This document shows positions 36,639-44,528 of a DNA stretch of 64,000 bases, piece after piece; the first letter of the stretch is position 1, and each line of letters opens with the position of its first letter. Location: positions 186,001-250,000 of the forward strand of contig CAMKNZ010000001.1 in assembly GCA_946414315.1 (NCBI GenBank). Reading direction: 5' to 3'. This DNA is from an uncultured Clostridia bacterium (lineage in GTDB: Bacteria > Bacillota > Clostridia > Christensenellales > Aristaeellaceae). Under the pieces are notes generated by a model, which saw only the letters and a list, made by a program, of their open reading frames with translations, was not told the DNA's origin and searched no databases. A program made the translations under genes and the position numbers.

Positions 36639-37514
36639 TTATTCGATAAAGCCCATCACATCTACAATACTTGCGCCGCCCAGCGCTATCGTGACGAGTT
36701 TCTTTTTGCCCCGTTTCCGGCTCAGCAGGGCGATCGAATTCCCTCCGTCCAGGTTATAGACCCATTCCGTATTGAAATGCTCCTGGAAGAAGGCCGCCCC
36801 CCTCCGCAGGCTGATCCCCTTTCCTCTTTCCTTGGTCACGGTCAGGATCACATAGTTGTTCCGGTCGATCCGACCGATCATGGTCCGGGATGCATGATGA
36901 TCCGCGAATTCCCATTCTGCCGGCAGGATATCCTCATTGTTCCGGAGTGTGGGACATCCCACATAGAATGACCAGGTCTGAACAGGATTCGTTGCCAGCA
37001 CTTCCCCGTTATCCGCGTCCACATACATCTGCAGTCCGTCTTCGTCCAGCGCCAGCCCGTAATAGGCTACGCCTTCCAGGTTCCGGAGCACTTCCCCGTC
37101 GGTAACCGTAATGGAACCGAGCGGCGTATAGTAATAATCTTTTCCTTTTCCCGGATAATCCTCCGGGATCCAGGGATACAGCGGACTGACAAATCCGCTT
37201 CCGTTGACTGCCAGCGCAACCCCTTCGATCTTTTTGGCGATCGTTTCGGGTTTCTTCACGTTCTTCTGCCAGGCGGAGGTCGCTTTCCGGATCTGCCGGC
37301 CGGGTTCTTTCACCCATATCCGTGTTATATAAGCGAGTTCCCGGTCCAGGAGAAACTTGTCCACCGTATACTTCAGCGTCGGGGAATCATAGGTTCGCGT
37401 GATCTTCCCGAACTTCTGCGCTTCCGCGTCCTCAAAAAAGGACGCAGGTTCCTCCGCCAGTACTGCCGGTGCCGCCAGCATCAGGCACAGCACGAGACAG
37501 ATCAGTCTCCGCAT
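36639..37514 (-). CDS. Exported phosphodiester glycosidase (NAGPA) domain protein
   Basis: A 291-residue exported protein. The start at 37514 follows GGAGG and gives the signal peptide MRRLICLVLCLMLAAPAVLA|EE. The body is a phosphodiester N-acetylglucosaminidase (NAGPA/DUF2233-type) domain: YITRIWVKEPGRQIRKATS, VALAVNGSGFVSPLYPW and the family signature LDGGNSIALL near the end. In bacteria such proteins act on envelope polymers, perhaps teichoic acid or glycan phosphodiesters. Its first 13 bases overlap the end of metH, an accident of packing or sign that it rides on the methionine operon's transcript. A role in methionine metabolism is not implied. Confidence 0.82.
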   Translation of the reverse strand: MRRLICLVLCLMLAAPAVLAEEPASFFEDAEAQKFGKITRTYDSPTLKYTVDKFLLDRELAYITRIWVKEPGRQIRKATSAWQKNVKKPETIAKKIEGVALAVNGSGFVSPLYPWIPEDYPGKGKDYYYTPLGSITVTDGEVLRNLEGVAYYGLALDEDGLQMYVDADNGEVLATNPVQTWSFYVGCPTLRNNEDILPAEWEFADHHASRTMIGRIDRNNYVILTVTKERGKGISLRRGAAFFQEHFNTEWVYNLDGGNSIALLSRKRGKKKLVTIALGGASIVDVMGFIE

Positions 37515-39928
37515 GCTTTTTCCTCCATGAACTTCTCCGCCAGTCGGACAGCCGCCATCGCGTCGCGGCCGTAACCGTCCGCATGGATCTCTTTCGCGTA
37601 TTCTTCCGTAAGCACCGCGCCGCCTACCATCACCCTGCACCAGGGCGTCCGTTCATGCAGCAGCGCAACGGTCTCCGCCATTGCGGGAACAGTCGTGGTC
37701 ATCAGGGCGCTCAGTCCGCAGACCGGTGCGTGCAGCCGTTCCACCGCTTCCAGCACCGTTTCCGGCGCCACGTCCTTTCCCAGGTCTGTTACTTCGAAAC
37801 CGTAGTTTTCCAGCAGCAGTCGGACGATATTCTTCCCGATGTCGTGAATATCGCCCTTTACCGTGGCAATAACCACCCTGCCTTTCGACCCCTGCCCTTC
37901 CGCCTGGCCGGCGGTCTTTGCCTTGATTTCCCGGAAGGCCGCTTCCGCTGCCTCCGCGCTCATCATCAGCTGGGGCAGGAAAAGCCGCTTGGCTTCGAAT
38001 CCCTGGCCGACCTCATCCAGGGCCGGAATAATCTCGTTTTTGACCAGCTCCAGCCCGTCCTGTCCGTTTTCCAGCGCCTCCCGGGCCAGGATCCCGGCCT
38101 CCCGGCACAGGCCCTTGACCACAGCGCGCCGCAGGCCCTTCGCTCCGGTCTCTTTCGGACCGGCCGCAGCCGCGGCTGCCGGGGCAACAGCCTGCATCGC
38201 CGGCAGCTCGCCGGCAAAGCGGATATATGCTCCGCAGTTTTCGTCCCGTCCGGTCAGCGTCCGGAAGGAAATCATCGCTCCCATCATCCGGTCGCTCAGC
38301 GGGTTCATGATCGCCGCGGACAGCCCGCGTTCCAGCGCCATGGTCAGGAAAGCGCTGCCCAGCACTTCCCGCTCCGGCAGGCCGAAAGACACGTTGCTGA
38401 CGCCCAGCACCGTTCCGCAGCCCGTCTTTTCCCGGATCAGCTTCAGCGCGTCCAGGGTGGTCTGCGCCGCCGTGCCGTCCGCGCTGACCGTCATCGTCAG
38501 GGTGTCAAAAAGGATGTCCTTGCTTTCGATTCCGTATTTTGTCGCTTCCTCCAGGATACGTTCGGCAATTGCCAGCCGTCCTTCAGCGGTGGCGGGAATT
38601 CCGTCCTCATCCAGCGTCAGGGCCACCAGTACGCCGCCGTATTTCTGCACCAGCGGAAAGACCGCGTCCATAACCTCCTGCTTGCCGTTCACCGAATTGA
38701 TCATGGCCTTGCCGTTGTATGCCCGCAGCGCGCGCTCCATTGCCGCCGCGTCCGCCGTATCCAGCTGCAGCGGCAGGTCGGTCACTGCCTGCAGTTCCTG
38801 TACCGCCTGGGTCAGCAGCGCCGGCTCATCCACGCCCGGCGTACCGACGTTCACGTCCAGCACTTCCGCGCCGCGCTCTTCCTGGGTGATGGCTTCGTTC
38901 AGCACATAGGCCATGTCGCCGTCTTCCAGCGCCTTGCGCAGCCGTTTCTTGCCCGTGGGATTGATGCGTTCTCCGATGATTACCGGATCTTTCCCCAATT
39001 CGATCACAGTACCCCGGGAAGCGATCACTGTATGGTTCTTTTTCTCAACTGGCGGCGGGACCAGGCAGCCCGCGGCCTTCTTCAGCGCGGCGATATAGTC
39101 CGGCGTCGTCCCGCAGCAGCCGCCCATGATCCGCAGTCCCTTCGGTACCAGCGCGGCAATCTGCGCGGAAAACGCGTCCGGCAGCACATTGTAGAAAGTC
39201 TTTCCGTCTTTTTCCTGCGGAAGCCCGGCGTTGGGCTTCATCAGCACCGGCACCGAAGCTGCCGCCAGATACCGTTCCACGATCGGCGCCAGCGCATCCG
39301 GCCCCAGGGAGCAGTTGACGCCCACGGCATCCGCGCCCAGGCCTTCCAGCATCGCCGCCACAGACTCCGGCGATCCGCCGGTCATCAGTTTTCCGTCTGC
39401 GCCGTAGGCATTGGACACCAGCACCGGCAGGTCGCAGTTTTCCTTGGCAGCCAGCAGCGCCGCCCGGGTCTCGGCCCCGTCGTTCATGGTCTCCAGGAAG
39501 ATACAGTCCACACCGCAGGAAGCGCCGATGCGGATCACTTCCGCAAATCCGCTCACCGCCTCCTCAAAGTCCAGCGGTCCCAGGGGCTTCAGCAGTTTTC
39601 CGCAGGGGCCGATATCCATGCCGATGAACATCTCGTGGCTGCAGTCTGCTTCTTTCCGTGCCTGTTCCGCACAGGCAACCGCCGCCCGGATCATTTTCTC
39701 ACAAGTATCCCTGTCATACCGCTGGGGATGAACGCCGAAGGTATTCGTCGCCACCATGTTGGTCCCGGCCTCATAGTAAGCCCGGTGGATCGCGGTAATC
39801 TTGTCCGGATGGGTCAGGTTCCACGTTTCCGGCGCTTCGCCCGGCTTCAGGCCTTCCGCCTGCAGCAGTGTGCCCATGCCGCCGTCCAGGAAGAACGGCC
39901 CTTTGTTCAGCAGTTCCCTGAAGCTCAT
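37502..39928 (-). CDS. metH: Cobalamin-dependent methionine synthase, three-domain form
   Basis: An 808-residue enzyme transferring methyl from 5-methyl-tetrahydrofolate to homocysteine through cobalamin. The homocysteine module spans residues 1-290, with zinc Cys in GVNCSLGPDAL and GGCCGTTPDY. The pterin-binding module follows (PVIIGERINPTGKKRL). The B12 cap and binding module has TVKGDIHDIGKNIV, the DxHxxG motif whose His coordinates cobalt. The reactivation domain of the 1,200-residue form is absent and is encoded by the preceding gene. The start at 39928 (MSFRELLNKGPFFLDGG) overlaps that gene's stop. The upstream frame is open but not coding. metF, activation subunit and metH form a tight operon. 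Confidence 0.95.
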   Translation of the reverse strand: MSFRELLNKGPFFLDGGMGTLLQAEGLKPGEAPETWNLTHPDKITAIHRAYYEAGTNMVATNTFGVHPQRYDRDTCEKMIRAAVACAEQARKEADCSHEMFIGMDIGPCGKLLKPLGPLDFEEAVSGFAEVIRIGASCGVDCIFLETMNDGAETRAALLAAKENCDLPVLVSNAYGADGKLMTGGSPESVAAMLEGLGADAVGVNCSLGPDALAPIVERYLAAASVPVLMKPNAGLPQEKDGKTFYNVLPDAFSAQIAALVPKGLRIMGGCCGTTPDYIAALKKAAGCLVPPPVEKKNHTVIASRGTVIELGKDPVIIGERINPTGKKRLRKALEDGDMAYVLNEAITQEERGAEVLDVNVGTPGVDEPALLTQAVQELQAVTDLPLQLDTADAAAMERALRAYNGKAMINSVNGKQEVMDAVFPLVQKYGGVLVALTLDEDGIPATAEGRLAIAERILEEATKYGIESKDILFDTLTMTVSADGTAAQTTLDALKLIREKTGCGTVLGVSNVSFGLPEREVLGSAFLTMALERGLSAAIMNPLSDRMMGAMISFRTLTGRDENCGAYIRFAGELPAMQAVAPAAAAAAGPKETGAKGLRRAVVKGLCREAGILAREALENGQDGLELVKNEIIPALDEVGQGFEAKRLFLPQLMMSAEAAEAAFREIKAKTAGQAEGQGSKGRVVIATVKGDIHDIGKNIVRLLLENYGFEVTDLGKDVAPETVLEAVERLHAPVCGLSALMTTTVPAMAETVALLHERTPWCRVMVGGAVLTEEYAKEIHADGYGRDAMAAVRLAEKFMEEKACGD

Positions 39929-40536
39929 GCTCCCTCTCTCTCTTTCATTCCGATGATCGCGGTCACGCTTTTGCTCGGCGTCATCAGCAGGCTGTCCGTC
40001 AGCGTGATGCCGACGGTTCTTCCGCAGTCCAGCGCTGCCATAACGTCGCGCTGCATCTCCAGCGTCAGGTCCCCGTATCCCGGGGAAAACCGGTCCGTCA
40101 GCTGCCGGTCCGGAAACTGCTGCGCCAGGCGTGCGCAAAGCCGGTCGCAGCCGCCTTCCACCTGCTGTGCCCCGATGGCGTGCATCAGCAGGCCCCTGGC
40201 CGGGCTGAGCAGCTTCGCCCGGGCGATCCGGCGGTCTGTTTCCGCCCCGGCTGTGCAGGCAAACAGCAGGATCTCGTCGCAGCCTTCCAGATGCTGTCTC
40301 AGATCCCGGGAGTCCGTCTTCGCGAACCCCAGGTCCAGCGTATTGCCGTCCCGGACCAGCGGATACCGCCGCCAGACTGCCCGGCACTGTGCCGCACCCT
40401 TCGCTGCCTTCAGGCATTCCTGCAGGGGCAGTTCTTCCGGCTTCGGCGCAAAAGAAGGCAGCATTGCATATCTCAGGATCTCCTTTTCGTCAAAGGGGAT
40501 CTCTCCCAGTTCTTCCAGGTGAAGTCCTTCCTGCAT
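39925..40536 (-). CDS. Methionine synthase reactivation subunit (stand-alone MetH activation domain)
   Basis: A 203-residue protein homologous to the C-terminal activation domain of MetH, which binds SAM and re-methylates oxidised cob(II)alamin. The diagnostic sequence is near the end: DRFSPGYGDLTLEMQRDV and TLTDSLLMTPSKSVTAIIG, with the RxSPGYGD SAM-binding segment. It sits between metF and metH, overlapping metF by one base (TGATG) and metH by four (ATGA), so all three proteins are made together. The split arrangement is typical of Clostridia and Thermotoga. The reducing partner is not encoded here. Confidence 0.9.
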   Translation of the reverse strand: MQEGLHLEELGEIPFDEKEILRYAMLPSFAPKPEELPLQECLKAAKGAAQCRAVWRRYPLVRDGNTLDLGFAKTDSRDLRQHLEGCDEILLFACTAGAETDRRIARAKLLSPARGLLMHAIGAQQVEGGCDRLCARLAQQFPDRQLTDRFSPGYGDLTLEMQRDVMAALDCGRTVGITLTDSLLMTPSKSVTAIIGMKEREGA

Positions 40537-41417
40537 CAGAAGGCCCTCCCCAGCATGCCGGAGAGATGGTTCTGGATCGCTTCGGCCACATCCGGCTTGT
40601 TCATGGTATAGACATGTACATGGCGGATGCCGTTGGCAAACAGGTCGATAATCTGGTCACAGGCGTAAATGATCCCCGCCCGCTTCATGGCTTCCGGCGA
40701 ACTGCCGAACTTGTCCACCAGGCTGGTAAACCGGCGGGGCATAAAGCTGCCGGACAGTTTCAGGGCGCGTTTGACCTGGTTCGCACCGGTGATGGGCATG
40801 ATGCCGGGCACCACCGGCACAGTCACGCCTTTCTCCCGAAGTTTATATAAAAAGTTGTACAGAAGGTTATTGTCAAAGAACATCTGTGTGGTCAGGAAAT
40901 CAGCGCCGGCCTCCACCTTTTCCTTCAGCCGGCGGAGATCCTCCGCCTGTACGGTGCTCTCGGGATGCACTTCCGGATAGCACGCTGCGCCGATGCAGAA
41001 ATCGCCGGTCGCCCGGATTTCACGGATCAGGTCGGAAGCGTGCGGATAAGGACTGTTTTTCATATCTTCCGGGTTCATCCCTTCCGGCAGGTCGCCCCGC
41101 AGCGCCATAATGTTCCGGATGCCCGCGTCCTTCATCGCCTGAAGATATGCCTGGACGTCCTCCCTTTTCGCGCCGACGCAGGTCAGGTGCGCCAGCGTTT
41201 CCACGCCGTCCGCATTCTGCAGCCGGCGGGCGATCTCCATGGTATACTTACCGCCCTTCCCGCCGGCGCCGTAGGTCACGGAAATGAAAGAAGGCTTCAG
41301 CGCGGCGATCGCTTCGGTTGCCTGCAGCACTTCCTCAAAGGCGGCGTCGGTTTTCGGCGGGAACACTTCAAAGGACATGCTCAGCTTTTCATCCCGGATC
41401 GTATCAAGTATCTTCAT
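40536..41417 (-). CDS. metF: 5,10-methylenetetrahydrofolate reductase
   Basis: A 293-residue flavoenzyme that makes 5-methyl-tetrahydrofolate for MetH. It starts MKILDTIRDEKLSMSFEVFP at 41417, eight bases after AAAGGA; an ATG nine bases earlier is too close to that site. The conserved FEVFPPKT, ISVTYGAGG and FLTTQMFFDNNL are present, with the catalytic Glu in FEVFPPK. It heads the metF-activation-metH operon. A promoter with TTGAAT and TATACT is visible 44 bases upstream, and there is no S-box or T-box in the short leader, so control of the operon is not evident. Confidence 0.95.
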   Translation of the reverse strand: MKILDTIRDEKLSMSFEVFPPKTDAAFEEVLQATEAIAALKPSFISVTYGAGGKGGKYTMEIARRLQNADGVETLAHLTCVGAKREDVQAYLQAMKDAGIRNIMALRGDLPEGMNPEDMKNSPYPHASDLIREIRATGDFCIGAACYPEVHPESTVQAEDLRRLKEKVEAGADFLTTQMFFDNNLLYNFLYKLREKGVTVPVVPGIMPITGANQVKRALKLSGSFMPRRFTSLVDKFGSSPEAMKRAGIIYACDQIIDLFANGIRHVHVYTMNKPDVAEAIQNHLSGMLGRAF

Positions 41418-41460
41418 GATTCGCATCCTTTCAGCCCGTGATCGGTTTCTTGTCGCTTTC

Positions 41461-41489
41461 AGTATAACGCATGGAAAACCGACATTCAA
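41461..41489 (-). promoter_or_regulatory. Promoter of the methionine synthase operon
   Basis: On the minus strand TTGAAT (41484-41489), 17-base spacer, TATACT (41461-41466). The leader to metF is about 37 bases. Confidence 0.7.
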
Positions 41490-41566
41490 TTATTCCCGGC
41501 AAAACCGCTTGTCTTTCTGCCGTTTTCAGCCTTCCCGGCACGACGGCAGCGGCAGTCCGCGTCCTT

Positions 41567-41595
41567 TTGACGGAAACGTCCCTTTTTGTTATGAT
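41567..41595 (+). promoter_or_regulatory. Promoter of the ParB/HAD gene pair
   Basis: TTGACG (41567-41572), 17-base spacer, TATGAT (41590-41595), about 50 bases before the start codon. Confidence 0.7.
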
Positions 41596-41648
41596 AAAGC
41601 AAATGATCCCGGTCATGACAATCTGTTCCCTTCCGAGGTGAAGCCGGT

Positions 41649-42581
41649 ATGAACAAAAACACCGTCAATTCTCAGAAAACCAGTTTCAGGACCTTCCTCG
41701 AAGAGGAGGTCCTCAAGGTCAAGGGAATCTACCGCCCGGTCAGGGCCGGATTCCTTCGCTGCCTGCTGATCAAAAAGCTCCCCCTCCGGGCGCTGCATCC
41801 GAATCCGTACGATGAATTCTGTTCCCCGGAGATCGGACCGAGCGACAGGATCATCAGCGAATACCGGAGAACCTTCGCAACACTCGGGAGAGATTCCCAG
41901 TCCGGCAGTTTTGTCAAAAATTCTGCTTTCGAACCGCTCCAGGTACAGAAGATCAGCCCGGACGGCTACATGATCCTGAACGGCCACCATCGCTGGGCAG
42001 CGGCGTATATGAACGGATTGAAATCCATTAAAGTCGAGATCGTGGATCTGACGCAGAAGGATATGATCATCAATGCGCTCCGTAATTCCAGGCATGACAA
42101 ACGGGTAACGCTGGATCTGGACGAAGTCGTTTTCTGTCCGGAAGACTTCCCCCTCTGTGAAAAACCGCTACCCTACCTCCTGCGGAAACGGTATAAGGAA
42201 CGGGTCCGGCTTGGCATTCCCGCCCTGTTCCAGTACCTGAAGCGGCAGGGATATGATGTCTGGGTCTATTCAGCCCGCTATTACTCAGTGAATTATCTCC
42301 GCCAGTTCTTTTTCCATTACCGCTGCCCTGTCACCGGGTTTGTCACCGGAATCGACCGGAAAGGCCCGGCCGGGGTTGATATGAAGCAGCAACTGGAAAA
42401 CATGTTCGAGGAAAAGTATCTTTCCACGCTTCATATCGACCAGCAGATGGTCCTTCGGACCGTCACCGGCTCCGCCGGGTTCACCGACTGGCCCCTGACG
42501 TACTCGGACAGCCGGTGGTCCGGGGAAGTCATGGATATTGTTCAGAAAATCGAAACGGAGAACCGGAAAAATGAAGCGTGA
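41649..42581 (+). CDS. ParB/sulfiredoxin-like domain fused to a HAD-like domain
   Basis: A 310-residue two-domain cytoplasmic protein. Residues about 35-140 are a ParB-like fold: LRALHPNPYDEFCSPEIGPS and LNGHHRWAAAYMNGLKSIKV, in which GHHR matches the nucleotide-binding GxxHR of ParB, sulfiredoxin and free serine kinase. Residues about 148-300 are HAD-like with motif I DLDEVVF and a motif II Ser in VYSARYYS. In place of a motif IV Asp pair it has LHIDQQM, so phosphatase activity may be lost. GAGG lies nine bases before the ATG. It overlaps the next gene by 11 bases, which encodes a paralogue of the HAD part. I know no characterised protein with this fusion. The function is open. Confidence 0.72.
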   Translation: MNKNTVNSQKTSFRTFLEEEVLKVKGIYRPVRAGFLRCLLIKKLPLRALHPNPYDEFCSPEIGPSDRIISEYRRTFATLGRDSQSGSFVKNSAFEPLQVQKISPDGYMILNGHHRWAAAYMNGLKSIKVEIVDLTQKDMIINALRNSRHDKRVTLDLDEVVFCPEDFPLCEKPLPYLLRKRYKERVRLGIPALFQYLKRQGYDVWVYSARYYSVNYLRQFFFHYRCPVTGFVTGIDRKGPAGVDMKQQLENMFEEKYLSTLHIDQQMVLRTVTGSAGFTDWPLTYSDSRWSGEVMDIVQKIETENRKNEA

Positions 42582-43068
42582 CAGCAAAAAAATGCGGGTG
42601 TCCTTTGACCTGGATGAAGTGCTGTTTGTCTCTCCCCTGACGCACAAGACCGAACCGCAGCTGCCGTTTCCCCTGAAATACTTCTTTCCGGAACGTCTCC
42701 GGCTCGGTACTCCCGATCTGATCCATACGCTTCAGCAGCAGGGCTACGAAGTATGGATCTATACTTCATCCTTCCGGTCCGAAGACTATATCCGGCGGCT
42801 TTTCCGGGCCCATGGCGTCAGGCTGGACGGCATTGTCAACGGTGAACGCCATCTGAGAGAAGTGCAGCGGGACAATAAGAGCACCCTGCCCCAGAAGCTT
42901 CCCAACCGATACCGGATTTCCCTGCATATTGACGACGAGGAGGTCATCTGTTCCGCCGCCGGCCAGTATGGTTTCCGGGCCTACCAGCTCAACGCCCAGG
43001 ACGATGACTGGGCACAGAAGATCATCGATCGGGCGGACCAGATCCGCAGGATCGAACACTTCGACTGA
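42571..43068 (+). CDS. HAD-like hydrolase, paralogue of the upstream C-terminal domain
   Basis: A 165-residue single-domain HAD-like protein starting MKRDSKKMRVSFDLDEVLFV (motif I DxDxV). Motif II is IYTSSF and motif IV is LHIDDEEV with the acidic pair intact. Shared stretches with the upstream domain (QGYEVWIYTS against QGYDVWVYSA; ERLRLGTPDL against ERVRLGIPAL; SLHID against TLHID) show a tandem duplication. Here the catalytic acids are kept whereas the fused copy has lost one. GGAG within the end of the upstream gene is the ribosome binding site. The pair looks like an active subunit and a regulatory or substrate-binding subunit. Substrate unknown. Confidence 0.75.
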   Translation: MKRDSKKMRVSFDLDEVLFVSPLTHKTEPQLPFPLKYFFPERLRLGTPDLIHTLQQQGYEVWIYTSSFRSEDYIRRLFRAHGVRLDGIVNGERHLREVQRDNKSTLPQKLPNRYRISLHIDDEEVICSAAGQYGFRAYQLNAQDDDWAQKIIDRADQIRRIEHFD

Positions 43069-43170
43069 GGCTTCCCTGTGCTTCTGTCGTATTCGTTTTG
43101 CGATTCTGTGATATGATGGATAAAGATCCGGTCAAGGACCGGTACACTGAAAAAAAGGAGAAAACCGCAA

Positions 43171-43941
43171 ATGGCATATTTCCGCATTGAGTACTATTCC
43201 CAGGCCCTGCACCGTGAAACTTCCTTTGAAGTCCTGATCCCCAACGATCCCCGGGAAGGCATGCCCGAACCCGCGGAACCCATGCGCACCCTGTTCCTGC
43301 TCCATGGCTATACCGGAAAGGCCGGTAATTTTATTCCTTTTGAAATGCCGGGCAAGTATAACTTTGCCATCGTGATGCCCTCCGCGGAAAACTCCTTCTA
43401 CCTGAACGGCCTTTGCACCGGCCACGCTTTCCAGACCATGGTCGGCGAAGAACTGGTGAACTACGTCCGCAAAACCTTCCGCCTTGCGATGCGTCCGGAA
43501 GACACCGGAATCGCGGGCCTTTCCATGGGCGGTTTCGGTGCTCTGCACACCGGCCTCGCCTATCCGCACACCTTCGGCAAGATCGGCGCCATGTCCTCCG
43601 CCTTCATCCATCATGAAGTTGCGAAAATGAAGCCCGGCGGAGGCAACAGCGTCGCCAATTACGACTATTACCGGGAATGCTTCGGGGAGCCTTCCGAACT
43701 GCTGGAAAGCGACAACAATCCCGAGGTCCTGGTAAAAAAACTGAAGGCTGCCGGGGAAAAGCTCCCTGAGATCTATATGGCCTGCGGCACCGAAGACTTC
43801 CTGATCGAGCCCAACCGCGCCATGCACCGTTTCCTGGAGGAGGAAAGCGTTCCGCATGAATACCATGAAGCGCCCGGTATCCATGATATGAACTTCTGGT
43901 CCGAGCATATCCAGCACATCGTCCGCTGGATGTTCGGCTGA
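43171..43941 (+). CDS. Alpha/beta-hydrolase esterase (EstA/esterase D family)
   Basis: A 256-residue cytoplasmic esterase. The catalytic triad is visible: Ser in GLSMGGFGALHTGL (about residue 117), Asp in MACGTEDFLI, and His in EAPGIHDMNFW. The oxyanion region is LFLLHGYTGKAGN. The family includes tributyrin esterases, acetyl- and feruloyl-esterases and S-formylglutathione hydrolases. Lack of a signal peptide implies an intracellular substrate, perhaps imported acetylated oligosaccharides. AAAAAAGGAG is ten bases upstream. An extended -10 (TGATATGAT at 43111-43119) may drive it alone. A terminator follows. Confidence 0.85.
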   Translation: MAYFRIEYYSQALHRETSFEVLIPNDPREGMPEPAEPMRTLFLLHGYTGKAGNFIPFEMPGKYNFAIVMPSAENSFYLNGLCTGHAFQTMVGEELVNYVRKTFRLAMRPEDTGIAGLSMGGFGALHTGLAYPHTFGKIGAMSSAFIHHEVAKMKPGGGNSVANYDYYRECFGEPSELLESDNNPEVLVKKLKAAGEKLPEIYMACGTEDFLIEPNRAMHRFLEEESVPHEYHEAPGIHDMNFWSEHIQHIVRWMFG

Positions 43942-43958
43942 TCACAGGGATAAATGCA

Positions 43959-43992
43959 AACGCCGCCGGAATTGTTCCGGCGGCGTTTTTTT
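43959..43992. terminator. Terminator after the esterase gene
   Basis: AACGCCGCCGGAA/TTCCGGCGGCGTT with T7 on the plus side. The minus side lacks a strong T-run. Confidence 0.9.
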
Positions 43993-44003
43993 ATGAAAGA
44001 AAA

Positions 44004-44372
44004 TTACCAGAGATCAACAGCTCCGTTTTCGTCGCCCTTGACCCAGTATGCTTTGTTCTCGTCCACGCGGACGTACACCTGGTCAACCTTGCCAACCTTC
44101 TTCAGGATCTCTTCGGGAGTGATGATTCCGCCCAGAGGGGACTGGATGATCACTTCGGGCTGCTTGACAACCTTCTTGGCGGGAGCAGCTTTCTTGGCAG
44201 GAGCAGCCTTCTTGGCGGGAGCAGCAGTTTTCTTCGCAGGAGCGGCCTTCTTCGCGGGAGCAGCAGCTTTCTTGGCAGGCGCAGCCTTCTTCGCAGGAGC
44301 GGCAGCCTTCTTGGCGGGAGCAGCCTTCTTCTCGGCCGCTTTCTTTGCAACTTTCTTTTCGGTTTCAGCCAT
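44004..44372 (-). CDS. DUF6465 protein with Lys/Ala/Pro-rich histone H1-like tail
   Basis: A 122-residue protein in two parts. Residues 1-68 are almost only Lys, Ala and Pro, with repeats of AAPAKK and APAKKAAP, like histone H1 C-tails and bacterial AlgP/HupN tails. Residues about 70-122 are a compact domain: VIIQSPLGGIITPEEILKKV and VYVRVDENKAYWVKGDENGA, matching the clostridial family DUF6465. The basic tail should bind DNA or RNA non-specifically. AAGGAAGG lies seven bases before the ATG, and a promoter is visible. It is probably an abundant nucleoid- or polyphosphate-associated protein; that is inferred from composition. Repeat number may vary between strains. Confidence 0.85.
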   Translation of the reverse strand: MAETEKKVAKKAAEKKAAPAKKAAAPAKKAAPAKKAAAPAKKAAPAKKTAAPAKKAAPAKKAAPAKKVVKQPEVIIQSPLGGIITPEEILKKVGKVDQVYVRVDENKAYWVKGDENGAVDLW

Positions 44373-44406
44373 GATTCATAATCCTTCCTTTCTGTAAGGT
44401 CGACAA

Positions 44407-44435
44407 ATATTACCACATATCGTTTGAATGTGCAA
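44407..44435 (-). promoter_or_regulatory. Promoter of the DUF6465 gene
   Basis: On the minus strand TTGCAC (44430-44435), 17-base spacer, TAATAT (44407-44412). Confidence 0.65.
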
Positions 44436-44456
44436 CTTTTGGGGTCCATTCGCCCC

Positions 44457-44485
44457 TTGTATGATAAGGCCTGACGCGATATAAT
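44457..44485 (+). promoter_or_regulatory. Promoter of cysK
   Basis: TTGTAT (44457-44462), 17-base spacer, perfect TATAAT (44480-44485). The leader to the ATG is about 37 bases. Confidence 0.75.
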
Positions 44486-44528
44486 AGACGCCGTATCATG
44501 CAAACAGATCCCCCGAGGAGTGAATCAT

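Noticed and set aside
41418-41648. A SAM riboswitch or T-box before metF
   Set aside because: The leader implied by the TTGAAT/TATACT promoter is only about 37 bases and shows neither the SAM-I core nor a T-box.
44130-44340. Short tandem DNA repeats resembling a CRISPR or satellite array
   Set aside because: The repeats are in frame and encode AAPAKK-type protein repeats. There are no unique spacers of constant length and no cas genes.
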